64,000 bases of DNA from CAYZQH01 sp050300015 (lineage in GTDB: Bacteria > Pseudomonadota > Gammaproteobacteria > Pseudomonadales > Cellvibrionaceae), in contig JBNKWZ010000005.1 in assembly GCA_050300015.1 (NCBI GenBank), forward strand, positions 62,001 to 126,000, read 5' to 3'. The notes beneath the pieces were generated by a model that saw only the letters and a list, made by a program, of their open reading frames with translations, had not been told where the DNA came from and did no database searches. A program made the translations under genes and the position numbers. Shown here one piece after another: positions 18,197 to 25,563 of the stretch (the first letter of the stretch is position 1; every line of letters begins with the position of its first letter).

Positions 18197-19108
18197 ATGT
18201 CCAACGATTTTACCATGACGCACCTCAAACAGCTTGAGGCCGAAAGTATTCATATTATTCGTGAGGTGGCAGCAGAATTTGATAATCCTGTGATGCTGTA
18301 CTCCATTGGCAAGGATTCTGCCGTGATGATGCACTTGGCCATGAAAGCCTTTGCTCCTGGTAAACCGCCGTTTCCGTTAATGCATGTGGATACCACTTGG
18401 AAGTTTAAGGAGATGATTGAATTTCGAGACAACCGCATTAAAGAGCTCGGTTGGGATTTGATCGTTCACATTAACCAAGAGGGCGTGGACATGGGCATTA
18501 GTCCCTTCGTCCATGGCAGTGCCAAGCACACCGATATTATGAAAACCGAGTCTCTAAAGCAGGCCTTGGATAAGTATGGCTTTGATGCGGCTTTTGGTGG
18601 TGCGCGTCGGGATGAAGAAAAGTCGCGAGCCAAAGAGCGTGTTTACTCCTTTCGCGACCGCAACCATCGTTGGGACCCCAAAAACCAACGGCCGGAACTG
18701 TGGAATATTTACAACAGCCGTGTAGACAAGGGCGAAAGTATTCGAGTGTTTCCTTTATCCAACTGGACGGAGTTGGATATTTGGCAATATATTCACTTAG
18801 AAGGTATCCCCATTGTACCGCTTTATTTTGCGGCTAAACGCCCAGTGGTCGAGCGCGATGGTGTGTTGATAATGGTGGACGATGACCGTATGCCTATCAA
18901 CGACGGTGAACAAATCGAAGAAAAGATGGTGCGTTTTAGAACACTGGGGTGTTACCCCTTAACTGGGGCGGTGGAGTCAAGTGCACAGACGCTACCCGAG
19001 ATTATTCAAGAGATGTTGTTAACCAAAACGTCTGAGCGCCAAGGGCGTGTGATTGACCATGATAGTGCCGGCTCCATGGAAAAGAAAAAGCAAGAAGGGT
19101 ACTTCTAG
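18197..19108 (+). CDS. cysD: Sulfate adenylyltransferase subunit CysD
   Basis: 303 residues. The N-type ATP pyrophosphatase motif is SIGKDSAVM near residue 38; GGARRDEEKSRAKER follows later, as in CysD. It adenylates sulfate to APS, with CysN supplying GTP hydrolysis. The ATG at 18197 is chosen: the family starts just before HLKQLEAESIHI, and the in-frame upstream start at 18149 would fall in the leader hairpin. Operon with cysN, 58 bp downstream. Confidence 0.96.
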   Translation: MSNDFTMTHLKQLEAESIHIIREVAAEFDNPVMLYSIGKDSAVMMHLAMKAFAPGKPPFPLMHVDTTWKFKEMIEFRDNRIKELGWDLIVHINQEGVDMGISPFVHGSAKHTDIMKTESLKQALDKYGFDAAFGGARRDEEKSRAKERVYSFRDRNHRWDPKNQRPELWNIYNSRVDKGESIRVFPLSNWTELDIWQYIHLEGIPIVPLYFAAKRPVVERDGVLIMVDDDRMPINDGEQIEEKMVRFRTLGCYPLTGAVESSAQTLPEIIQEMLLTKTSERQGRVIDHDSAGSMEKKKQEGYF

Positions 19109-19166
19109 ATTTTGGTTAAACGCCGGACCATTTTAACGTCTCATTTAAATAAGAATTTGTAGAATT

Positions 19167-20597
19167 ATGTCTCACCAATCGGAACTTATTGAACAAGATA
19201 TCAATGCCTATTTGGCACAGCATGAGCAAAAAGAACTCTTGCGATTTTTGACGTGTGGCTCAGTGGATGATGGTAAATCTACACTGATCGGTCGACTGCT
19301 GCACGATTCTAAAATGATTTATGAAGATCAACTGGATGCGATTCGATCGGATTCGACCAAGCATGGCACGACTGGAGAAAAGATCGATTTAGCGTTGTTG
19401 GTCGATGGCCTGCAGGCGGAGCGTGAGCAGGGGATTACCATTGATGTGGCCTATCGATATTTCTCCACTGCCAAGCGCAAATTTATTATTGCAGACACAC
19501 CGGGGCACGAGCAGTACACCCGAAATATGGCCACCGGTGCCAGTACTTGTGATTTGGCTATCATCTTGATCGATGCGCGTCACGGTGTGATGACCCAAAC
19601 CCGTCGACATTCTTATATTGCGTCATTACTCGGTATTAAGCACGTTGTGGTCGCGATTAATAAAATGGACTTGGTAGGCTTCGATGAGGGTGTTTTTGAA
19701 TCCATTAAAAATGATTATTTGGCGTTTTCAAAGAATCTTATTGAGCAGGAATATTACTTTACGCCCATTTCGGCCTTAGATGGCGACAACGTGGTAGCGG
19801 TGTCTGAGAATACGCCTTGGTATAAAGGGCAATCGTTGATGCAAATTTTGGAAACTGTCCAGATCGCAGGCGATAAAAACCTTTCGGATTTTCGTTTTCC
19901 GGTTCAATACGTCAATCGTCCTAACTTAAATTTTAGAGGGTTTTGCGGAACCGTGGCCTCCGGGGTCATCAATCAAGGTGATACTGTTAAAGTATTGCCT
20001 TCGGGTAAAACCAGTCGAGTGAAGGCGATTGTTACTTACGACGGAGATCTTGAGCGGGCCTTCGTGGACCAGTCAGTCACCCTTACCCTGGAAGATGAAA
20101 TCGACATTAGTCGCGGCGATATGTTGGTAGCGGCCGAGGACCCCATTGTCCCGATTCAACAATTCAGTGCACACATGGTGTGGATGTCTGAACAAACGTT
20201 ACAACCAAATAGGCAGTATTTGTTTAAATTTGCTACCAAGTTGACTTCGGGTTCAGTGGTGGATGTTGCGCATCGCATTGATGTAAACACGCAAGCCTTA
20301 AGTAAGCCCGAGACGGTAGCATTAAACGATATTGTTAAAGTGTCAGTACGACTTGAGCAAGCGGTGGTGGTTGATTCCTACCCGCTAAATCGCGCCACGG
20401 GTGCTTTTATCGTAATTGATCGTCTAACCAATGGTACCGTTGCTGCTGGAATGGTCGTTCATGCAGAGGAGGGCGCTATAGTAGACGGGCCAGGTTCAGA
20501 ATTTTCTGCGTTCGAAGTGGAGCTGAATGCACTAATTCGCAAACACTTTCCACATTGGGAAGCCAAAGATTTATTGGCGGCGATGAAGAAGAAATAA
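19167..20597 (+). CDS. cysN: Sulfate adenylyltransferase GTPase subunit CysN
   Basis: 476 residues, matching unfused CysN (no C-terminal APS-kinase/CysC domain). GTPase motifs: GSVDDGKSTLIGR (P-loop), DTPGHEQY (G3), NKMD (G4), followed by EF-Tu-like beta-barrel domains. Works with CysD in assimilatory sulfate activation. cysK at 33285-34199 is the downstream end of the same pathway. Confidence 0.96.
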   Translation: MSHQSELIEQDINAYLAQHEQKELLRFLTCGSVDDGKSTLIGRLLHDSKMIYEDQLDAIRSDSTKHGTTGEKIDLALLVDGLQAEREQGITIDVAYRYFSTAKRKFIIADTPGHEQYTRNMATGASTCDLAIILIDARHGVMTQTRRHSYIASLLGIKHVVVAINKMDLVGFDEGVFESIKNDYLAFSKNLIEQEYYFTPISALDGDNVVAVSENTPWYKGQSLMQILETVQIAGDKNLSDFRFPVQYVNRPNLNFRGFCGTVASGVINQGDTVKVLPSGKTSRVKAIVTYDGDLERAFVDQSVTLTLEDEIDISRGDMLVAAEDPIVPIQQFSAHMVWMSEQTLQPNRQYLFKFATKLTSGSVVDVAHRIDVNTQALSKPETVALNDIVKVSVRLEQAVVVDSYPLNRATGAFIVIDRLTNGTVAAGMVVHAEEGAIVDGPGSEFSAFEVELNALIRKHFPHWEAKDLLAAMKKK

Positions 20598-20698
20598 AAG
20601 AGGGAGTTGGTTTTTTTGTTGGCTTCCACCTGTATTGGAATACGTTTGATCTTTTGTCCGTAATCCAAGTAATTGAAAGAAACGTTTCGCCTTAATGC

Positions 20699-20725
20699 CC
20701 CGATTTGCCAGTGAGGCGAATCGGG
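20699..20725 (+). terminator. Hairpin, possible terminator after cysN
   Basis: An 11-bp stem (CCCGATTTGCC with GGCGAATCGGG, one G-T pair) and 5-nt loop, followed by AGGCTTAAATT. The T-tract is poor, so termination is only likely. Confidence 0.45.
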
Positions 20726-20930
20726 AGGCTTAAATTCCTCAATACCATTGTTAGGATTTTAAACTTTCCTAAGACCACCTTAAATTCATGATCTCTGTTT
20801 GGTTTGAATAAACTGCCATACATGTGTTTTTAAAACCACTGACAATGTTTGCCAGAGCTCTTATACCTCTTTGTTCTTGCTCATATTCAAACCCTTGAAA
20901 ATGCGCGGTTGCTATGATTATTGGTTGTTT

Positions 20931-20969
20931 TACAGGAGGGTATTGTGGGCGTAATCTCAGGAGGTTGAG
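20931..20969 (+). promoter_or_regulatory. Flagellin leader with two GGA motifs (possible CsrA sites)
   Basis: ACAGGAGGG at 20931-20939, and CTCA-GGAGGT-TGAG at 20956-20969, where a 4-bp stem would expose GGAGG in its loop. The site lies 14 nt upstream of the GTG start, so it overlaps or adjoins the ribosome-binding region. CsrA is known to bind such GGA loops and represses flagellin in Bacillus. Inference. Confidence 0.4.
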
Positions 20970-20982
20970 GTTTATTGAGTAG

Positions 20983-21798
20983 GTGATAGCGGTGAATATC
21001 AGTGGTACTGGCTATTTGGCCGGGTTGAATTCGGCAAATCAAGGCATCTCGCAAGCGTCAGAACGCATCAGCTCGGGGCAACGCATTAACCAAGCTTCTG
21101 ACGATGCCGCGGGGCTGGCCATCAGTAATCGGCTCAATGGTCAGGTGCGCGGCCTGTCGCAAGCCATTCGCAACGCCAACGATGGTGTCTCAATGCTGCA
21201 AACCGCAGGTGCCGGTTTGGAGTCTGTGACTGAGGGTGTTCAGCGACTGCGAGAACTGGCGTTGCAATCGGCCAATGGCACTCTTTCCGACAGTGACCGC
21301 AGTGCCCTTAACAAAGAGGCACAGCAACTCATGGCCGCGGTGCAAGACAGTGTTGGTAACACTCAATTTAACGGAAAAGCGCTTTTAAGCGAGGGCGCTG
21401 GTGTCCCATTACAAGTGGATGAAAACCCTGAAGGTCAGTTGACGCTTGAATTGGATGACTTTGCGGCGAGTTTATCCGAATCCGGCTTTAGCGATTTGGA
21501 TTTCTCCACTGCCGAGGGTGCGCAAGCAGCACTCGGCATTTTGGATACGGTACAAGCCAATGTGGACCAAGCCAATGCCACTATTGGTGCGGGTATGAAT
21601 CGCTTAGAGTCCACAGTCAATACCTTAACCTCCAGCAGTATTCAAGCCGAGCAGAGTCGCAGCCGTATTCAAGATGCTGATATGGCCAAAGAAATCACCG
21701 ACCTTGTTAATCAACAAGTTAAAAGAGATGCCTCAATTGCCATGCTGGCGCTGTCTAACCAACAGAAGGGAAGTGTGCTGAAGTTGTTGGGGCAATAA
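20983..21798 (+). CDS. Short orphan flagellin
   Basis: 271 residues. The conserved N-terminal D0/D1 half (ISSGQRINQASDDAAGLAISNRL across 30-52) and C-terminal D1/D0 half (ADMAKEITDLVNQQV, AMLALSNQQ, ending SVLKLLGQ) are joined by a very short central region, so the surface D2/D3 domains are nearly absent. It probably polymerises as a filament component. GTG start; an in-frame GTG at 20992 is an alternative. It stands alone between cysN and an AraC-type gene, away from other flagellar genes in the window. Confidence 0.88.
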   Translation: MIAVNISGTGYLAGLNSANQGISQASERISSGQRINQASDDAAGLAISNRLNGQVRGLSQAIRNANDGVSMLQTAGAGLESVTEGVQRLRELALQSANGTLSDSDRSALNKEAQQLMAAVQDSVGNTQFNGKALLSEGAGVPLQVDENPEGQLTLELDDFAASLSESGFSDLDFSTAEGAQAALGILDTVQANVDQANATIGAGMNRLESTVNTLTSSSIQAEQSRSRIQDADMAKEITDLVNQQVKRDASIAMLALSNQQKGSVLKLLGQ

Positions 21799-21863
21799 AT
21801 CACGTTGGGTGGTTTTTAGGTGATCGTACACAATTTATTCAGTGCTGCTTCTTCACTTTTTGG

Positions 21864-21894
21864 GCAGCAGGCCTTTTTGAATGAAGGCTGCTGC
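21864..21894. terminator. Bidirectional terminator between flagellin and AraC-type gene
   Basis: GCAGCAGGCCTT pairs with AAGGCTGCTGC (one bulged base), with T-rich sequence in the loop. It lies between two convergent genes and can serve both. Confidence 0.55.
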
Positions 21895-21914
21895 TCGATT
21901 AAATGAATCAGTTT

Positions 21915-23111
21915 CTAGTGATCGTTGGGGGAAGGCGGGTTATCTTCCTGTTCCGAATAAGATCCATTTTGACGGATCATTTTAGGCGTACACCCATATT
22001 CTTTCTTAAACAAAACATTAAAGTAGGTGACATTGGCAAATCCCACGCCCAGTGCCACCTGTTTTATGCCCATGCTCGGCTCATCCCGTAACAATCTTGA
22101 TGCTTCGGTCAAGCGTAGCTTATTAATATATGAGGTAAACGTCAGACCCAGTTCAGCTTTGAGAATTTTATTAATTTGGGGCCGAGTGGTGCCAAGGGTC
22201 GCTGCGGTGTCTTCTATATTGATATCCGGGTTAGTGTATTCCACCGCAATATAACGCAGCAATCGCGAATCAAGATCATCGGAGGTCTGTTTAACCGACA
22301 GCTTTTGATAAGCCACCAACGGCCTATTGGTGTTGATTTTTTCATTGGCGACTTGCAGTTGCTCACGAACGTAATTTTTTATCAGCCAATAAATTCCAGC
22401 CAGCCAAGCTATTAGCGTTAACCCAATGCTCGCAAATAGAAAACGCTGATCTTTGGTGATTAAAGCCAAATCTTTGACTTCTATGTTGGATTGAATACCT
22501 CTGGGACTTTGCAGTGAGTTGTTTAATGCAAAGCCATGTACGTGTTTCAGATCTGATTCTCTGTTGGTATAGCTCAATCCGTAGCGTGATAACCACCAAT
22601 CCGCCGAGTCCAGGCCTGCTAGCGGGAACGTGATGGTACTGGTGGTACTGGTGCATTTAAGAAATGATAGGCTGACGCGAAAGGTTTCCGGTCGATTCAG
22701 GTCTGTTACCCCATCAACATAGGTATACATGGCAAAAACCAGAGTATTCTTGGGTTTACAGCGCACCTTGAATCTGATCTCCGAATAACCCCTAAGGTCT
22801 ACCAGATCTGAGACGCTTTTCGGGTCTGCTAGGTAGAATATAAAGGATGTGTAAGGGTTGTCTTCTTTAGTTGAAACCCGAAAATCAAACTCGACTTTAT
22901 TCGTATCTTGCCCGTTGCTTTTGACCAGTACCTTGTTTTCACCACTGGTATCCATCGGTACCGTACTGTGAAACCACGGTACCTGGCTTTTAGTGCCCGG
23001 TAGCAATGGGGTTTTACGATTCATCAACGCAGCGCCGACAGCTATGGTGATGGCGCTAAAAGCGATTAAAGTCATCAAAGCCAATAGCGCGTTTCTGTAA
23101 AATGTTGCCAT
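21915..23111 (-). CDS. Membrane-anchored AraC-family regulator with extracytoplasmic domain
   Basis: 398 residues: membrane helix (about 7-30), extracytoplasmic beta-rich region (about 31-222), second membrane helix (about 224-245), short linker, and a C-terminal AraC/XylS double helix-turn-helix (about 285-380; PQINKILKAELGLTF then GVGFANVTYFNVLFKKEYGCTP). The external region, with WFHS and LRGYSEIRFKVRC stretches, recalls carbohydrate-binding jelly-roll domains, but this is a guess. It looks like a one-component transmembrane sensor that binds DNA directly. Convergent with the flagellin; target genes unknown. Confidence 0.82.
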   Translation of the reverse strand: MATFYRNALLALMTLIAFSAITIAVGAALMNRKTPLLPGTKSQVPWFHSTVPMDTSGENKVLVKSNGQDTNKVEFDFRVSTKEDNPYTSFIFYLADPKSVSDLVDLRGYSEIRFKVRCKPKNTLVFAMYTYVDGVTDLNRPETFRVSLSFLKCTSTTSTITFPLAGLDSADWWLSRYGLSYTNRESDLKHVHGFALNNSLQSPRGIQSNIEVKDLALITKDQRFLFASIGLTLIAWLAGIYWLIKNYVREQLQVANEKINTNRPLVAYQKLSVKQTSDDLDSRLLRYIAVEYTNPDINIEDTAATLGTTRPQINKILKAELGLTFTSYINKLRLTEASRLLRDEPSMGIKQVALGVGFANVTYFNVLFKKEYGCTPKMIRQNGSYSEQEDNPPSPNDH

Positions 23112-23479
23112 AGGTTGCCGTTTTTTTTATGAGCAAACACCCAAACGTTACTATAACTTAGTCTTCAACCCTGGCAAAGCAGAGGGTCTTAAACGGTTGG
23201 CAGTGTTGGAGCTACGTCTCAATTTATGTCGTCCGACCAGATTGGTCTGTAAAATTTCCTTCCTATACCATAGACGCCTGTCAGGTGAATGGCGTTTTTT
23301 TGGGGGCACCCAACTGCCGGAAAAGCTGATTGTTTCAATGGAATTGATGGTTTTTGGATCACAATGTGGGGGGCGAGCAGGGGTCTGTACAAGATAAGGC
23401 GAATGGATAAATAGAAAAGCTCGATTTCTATGGGGCGCCTGTTGGGTGATCAAAGTGGCTGTCCTGCCTTCTAGTACTT
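23112..23479. other. Gene-free stretch upstream of the repeats
   Basis: No coding gene is supported. It contains a plus-strand terminator-like hairpin (23274-23301) with no plus-strand gene before it, and a degenerate third fragment of the hairpin repeat near 23443-23475. Open frames here are short with unlikely composition. Confidence 0.5.
23274..23301 (+). terminator. Orphan terminator-like hairpin
   Basis: ACGCC (23274-23278) and GGCGT (23291-23295) enclose a 12-nt loop and run into seven T residues. No plus-strand gene precedes it. A perfect GACCA-GAT-TGGTC hairpin lies about 40 bp upstream, so a small RNA ending here is possible. Confidence 0.5.
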
Positions 23480-23597
23480 GTGCCACCCCTGGCACTCGCC
23501 CTTCGGATCAGCCTAAAGGGCGATCAAAATGGCTATCCTGCCATTTTAGTGAGCCGCATCAGCGATTCTCACCCAACTGAACGCCACCCATAAAAAA
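23480..23597. repeat. Hairpin repeat, copy 1 (173-bp period)
   Basis: About 118 bp similar to 23653-23770, exactly 173 bp away. Hairpins: GTGCCA-CCCC-TGGCAC (23480-23495), GCCCTT with AAGGGC (23498-23521), and AAAATGGC-TATCCT-GCCATTTT (23526-23547). A conserved tail includes CCGCATCAGCGATTCTCACC. Stem changes between copies are compensated. Confidence 0.8.
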
Positions 23598-23652
23598 CGT
23601 CGATTAATAGGCTTTTAATAGAGGGCTGGCGAGGTTTGGCGCGGGATTACTC

Positions 23653-23770
23653 ACGCCATCCCTGGCGTTCGCCCTTTGGGTCGGCCTGAAGGCCGATCAA
23701 ATTGGCTGTCCTGCCAATTTAGTGAACCGCATCAGCGATTCTCACCCACTTAACCCCACCCATAAAAAAA
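23653..23770. repeat. Hairpin repeat, copy 2 (173-bp period)
   Basis: Second copy. Hairpins: ACGCCA-TCCC-TGGCGT (23653-23668), GGCCT-GA-AGGCC (23683-23694), and AAATTGGC-TGTCCT-GCCAATTT (23699-23720), followed by the shared tail. On the minus strand the loops read GGGA and AGGACA. It ends at the tRNA-Ala terminator. Confidence 0.8.
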
Positions 23771-23797
23771 CCCCCGCTCTTGCGAGCGAGGGTTTTT
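23764..23797 (-). terminator. Terminator of tRNA-Ala
   Basis: On the minus strand a CCCTCGCTC / GAGCGGGGG stem with a TTGC-type loop is followed by seven T residues. It begins 5 bp after the tRNA 3' end. T-runs on both sides make it bidirectional. Confidence 0.85.
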
Positions 23798-23801
23798 GTA
23801 T

Positions 23802-23877
23802 TGGTGGAGCTAAGCGGGATCGAACCGCTGACCTCAACACTGCCAGTGTTGCGCTCTCCCAGCTGAGCTATAGCCCC
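23802..23877 (-). tRNA. tRNA-Ala (anticodon GGC)
   Basis: 76 nt, full cloverleaf: acceptor GGGGCTA pairs with TAGCTCC, CCA is encoded, D-arm AGCTCAGCTGGGAGAGC, anticodon loop CTGGCAG in a CAACA/TGTTG stem, and TpsiC loop GGTTCGATCC. Decodes GCC/GCU. Confidence 0.97.
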
Positions 23878-24066
23878 AAGCTGACGGCTCGGCCGTCAGA
23901 GAGCGCGCATTTTAGGGGGGGCTGGGCGCTAAGTCAACCACTTTTGGGTGGCATTTTGTCTGGCTTACCCAAAAATGTCTGAGGGGTAAAGCTCACAAAA
24001 TCAATGGCTTAGGGCTATGGCCCCACTCTGTGTTGATATGGCCGCGGTGGTTCTGGCCTGTTGCCG

Positions 24067-24828
24067 CTAACGGGACAGCAGGCCTTTAAGGTCCTTCAGC
24101 TTTTCTTTGTCTTTGTCCGAGAGCTTTTCTTCGAGTTTTGCCTTTAATTGGTCGGTGCCTTTTGTCTTGAGCTCATCTTTCAGTTTCGCTTTGGCCTCAT
24201 CTAAAAGCGGTTGGACAATGGCGAGTGCGAGTTCTTTGGGGGTTAGGCCGTGTGCGCGACTGCCAATGTCGTGCCGACGAATACCCGCAATACTGTAGCT
24301 TTTGGTGTCGAAGTGGGGGGATATCAAGGTGAAGTCCGTGTTGACAAATTGTAGCGTTTTAATAGCAAAGCGTTTTTCAGCACCGGTGCTTTCTGTTTCA
24401 GATGCTGTTTGGCTATCCCCGGTATGCGCTTGAATATTGTTCATTAGGGTTTGCAGGTTGGTGTCTTTAATGCCCCTTTGCTCGAGGGTGACGGCGGTGC
24501 CATCAATGGTGAATTCATCGATATAGATGACGTCACTTTGCAGACTGGTGGGGTCTATTTGCAAGGCAATGGTATCGAGGGTTAAGAAGGAGGGTGCTTC
24601 GTAAGGTTCAGGGTTTTGGATCGACAATCCGTTTAATACGACGCGACCCTCTGTGAGCGTGATCGCGGTTTTATCGAGGGAGACTTCGGTTTGTAATATT
24701 TCAGTGCCGAGGGTCTCAATGGCTTTGTGGACGATAGAATCCAAGTTCTTGAACAAAAAGAAAAGCCCAAGTGCGATCAATAACACCAAAGCGACTAGAA
24801 TACCCGTTATGATTTTGACAGCTTTCAT
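24067..24828 (-). CDS. AsmA-like membrane-anchored protein, function unknown
   Basis: 253 residues. An N-terminal membrane helix (about 5-28) is followed by repeated amphipathic strands (GRVVLNGLSIQNPEPYEAPSF, with LTLDTIALQIDPTSL) of the kind seen in AsmA/DUF748 proteins, which form lipid-transport-like bridges in the periplasm; this one is far shorter. The C-terminus is a Lys/Glu-rich helix (about 205-250), likely coiled coil. Stands alone upstream of tRNA-Ala; role unknown. Confidence 0.65.
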   Translation of the reverse strand: MKAVKIITGILVALVLLIALGLFFLFKNLDSIVHKAIETLGTEILQTEVSLDKTAITLTEGRVVLNGLSIQNPEPYEAPSFLTLDTIALQIDPTSLQSDVIYIDEFTIDGTAVTLEQRGIKDTNLQTLMNNIQAHTGDSQTASETESTGAEKRFAIKTLQFVNTDFTLISPHFDTKSYSIAGIRRHDIGSRAHGLTPKELALAIVQPLLDEAKAKLKDELKTKGTDQLKAKLEEKLSDKDKEKLKDLKGLLSR

Positions 24829-24934
24829 TTTATCTCCTGTGGCAAAGCATTTATAAAGATACTGCGCTATTGTGTCACAACATTGGAGTGGCGGTAACGC
24901 TACAGCTTAAAAGCAATATTTTGAGAAATACCTT

Positions 24935-25471
24935 ATGGCCATTGGCGCACAGATCTATAAATTTACGCTGAATTTATCTGATATGGACCGTAACCTCTAT
25001 GAGACCGTGGGTCTGACGGTGGCTTTGCATCCTTCGGAAACACGGGCAAGAATGGTGGCACGCTTACTGGCGTTTTGCTGTTGTTACGAGACAGGGCTTG
25101 AGTTTACCAAAGGGCTTTCGACACCGGAAATGCCTGATGCTTGGCAGTTGGCATTGGATGGCAGTGTGAATCTTTGGGTGCAAGTGGGTGAGCCGAGTGT
25201 GGATGTCTTAAAATCTGCTTCACGCAAAGCACAAAAAGTCATGGTTTACAGTTTTAATACTAAGGGCGATGTATGGTGGCAGCAAGTGCAAGGCGCCAGT
25301 GAGCGATTGAAAGTGAATGTGTTTCAATTACCCAATGCGCCGATTCATCTTTTGGGTGAGGCCTTAAAACGTACCAATGCTTGGTCTATCACCATTACCG
25401 ACGGCCAGCTATGGGTGGCCACGGAGGAGGACAGCATTGCGGTGCCGGTCACTGTGCTGCAGGCGCAATAG
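24935..25471 (+). CDS. yaeQ: YaeQ family protein
   Basis: 178 residues, close to E. coli YaeQ (181). The pattern IYKFTLNLSDMDRNLYE, then HPSETRARMVARLLAF and later WWQQ matches the family, which has a PD-(D/E)XK nuclease-like fold but no established biochemical activity. ATG start at 24935. Divergent from the AsmA-like gene. Confidence 0.88.
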   Translation: MAIGAQIYKFTLNLSDMDRNLYETVGLTVALHPSETRARMVARLLAFCCCYETGLEFTKGLSTPEMPDAWQLALDGSVNLWVQVGEPSVDVLKSASRKAQKVMVYSFNTKGDVWWQQVQGASERLKVNVFQLPNAPIHLLGEALKRTNAWSITITDGQLWVATEEDSIAVPVTVLQAQ

Positions 25472-25563
25472 CCGCTTTTTGGTGTTTTACTGTTCAAGGT
25501 AATGGAGGTTGGCCCTAACGCTCGCGCATAGGGAGGACGCGTGGCATTGCACCCACCAACGGG

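Larger units (their letters stand above)
20598..20982. other. Intergenic region cysN-flagellin (385 bp)
   Basis: No gene is seen. It contains a hairpin after cysN (20699-20725) and the flagellin leader. No convincing sigma-28 or sigma-54 promoter for the flagellin could be picked out. Confidence 0.5.

Noticed and set aside
23151..23495. 114-codon minus-strand frame near the repeats
   Set aside because: Crosses the orphan terminator and the first hairpin repeat; Arg/Pro-rich with no recognisable domain.
23480..23770. CRISPR-like repeats
   Set aside because: Only two units, 173 bp apart, diverged, with covarying hairpins and no spacers or cas genes.
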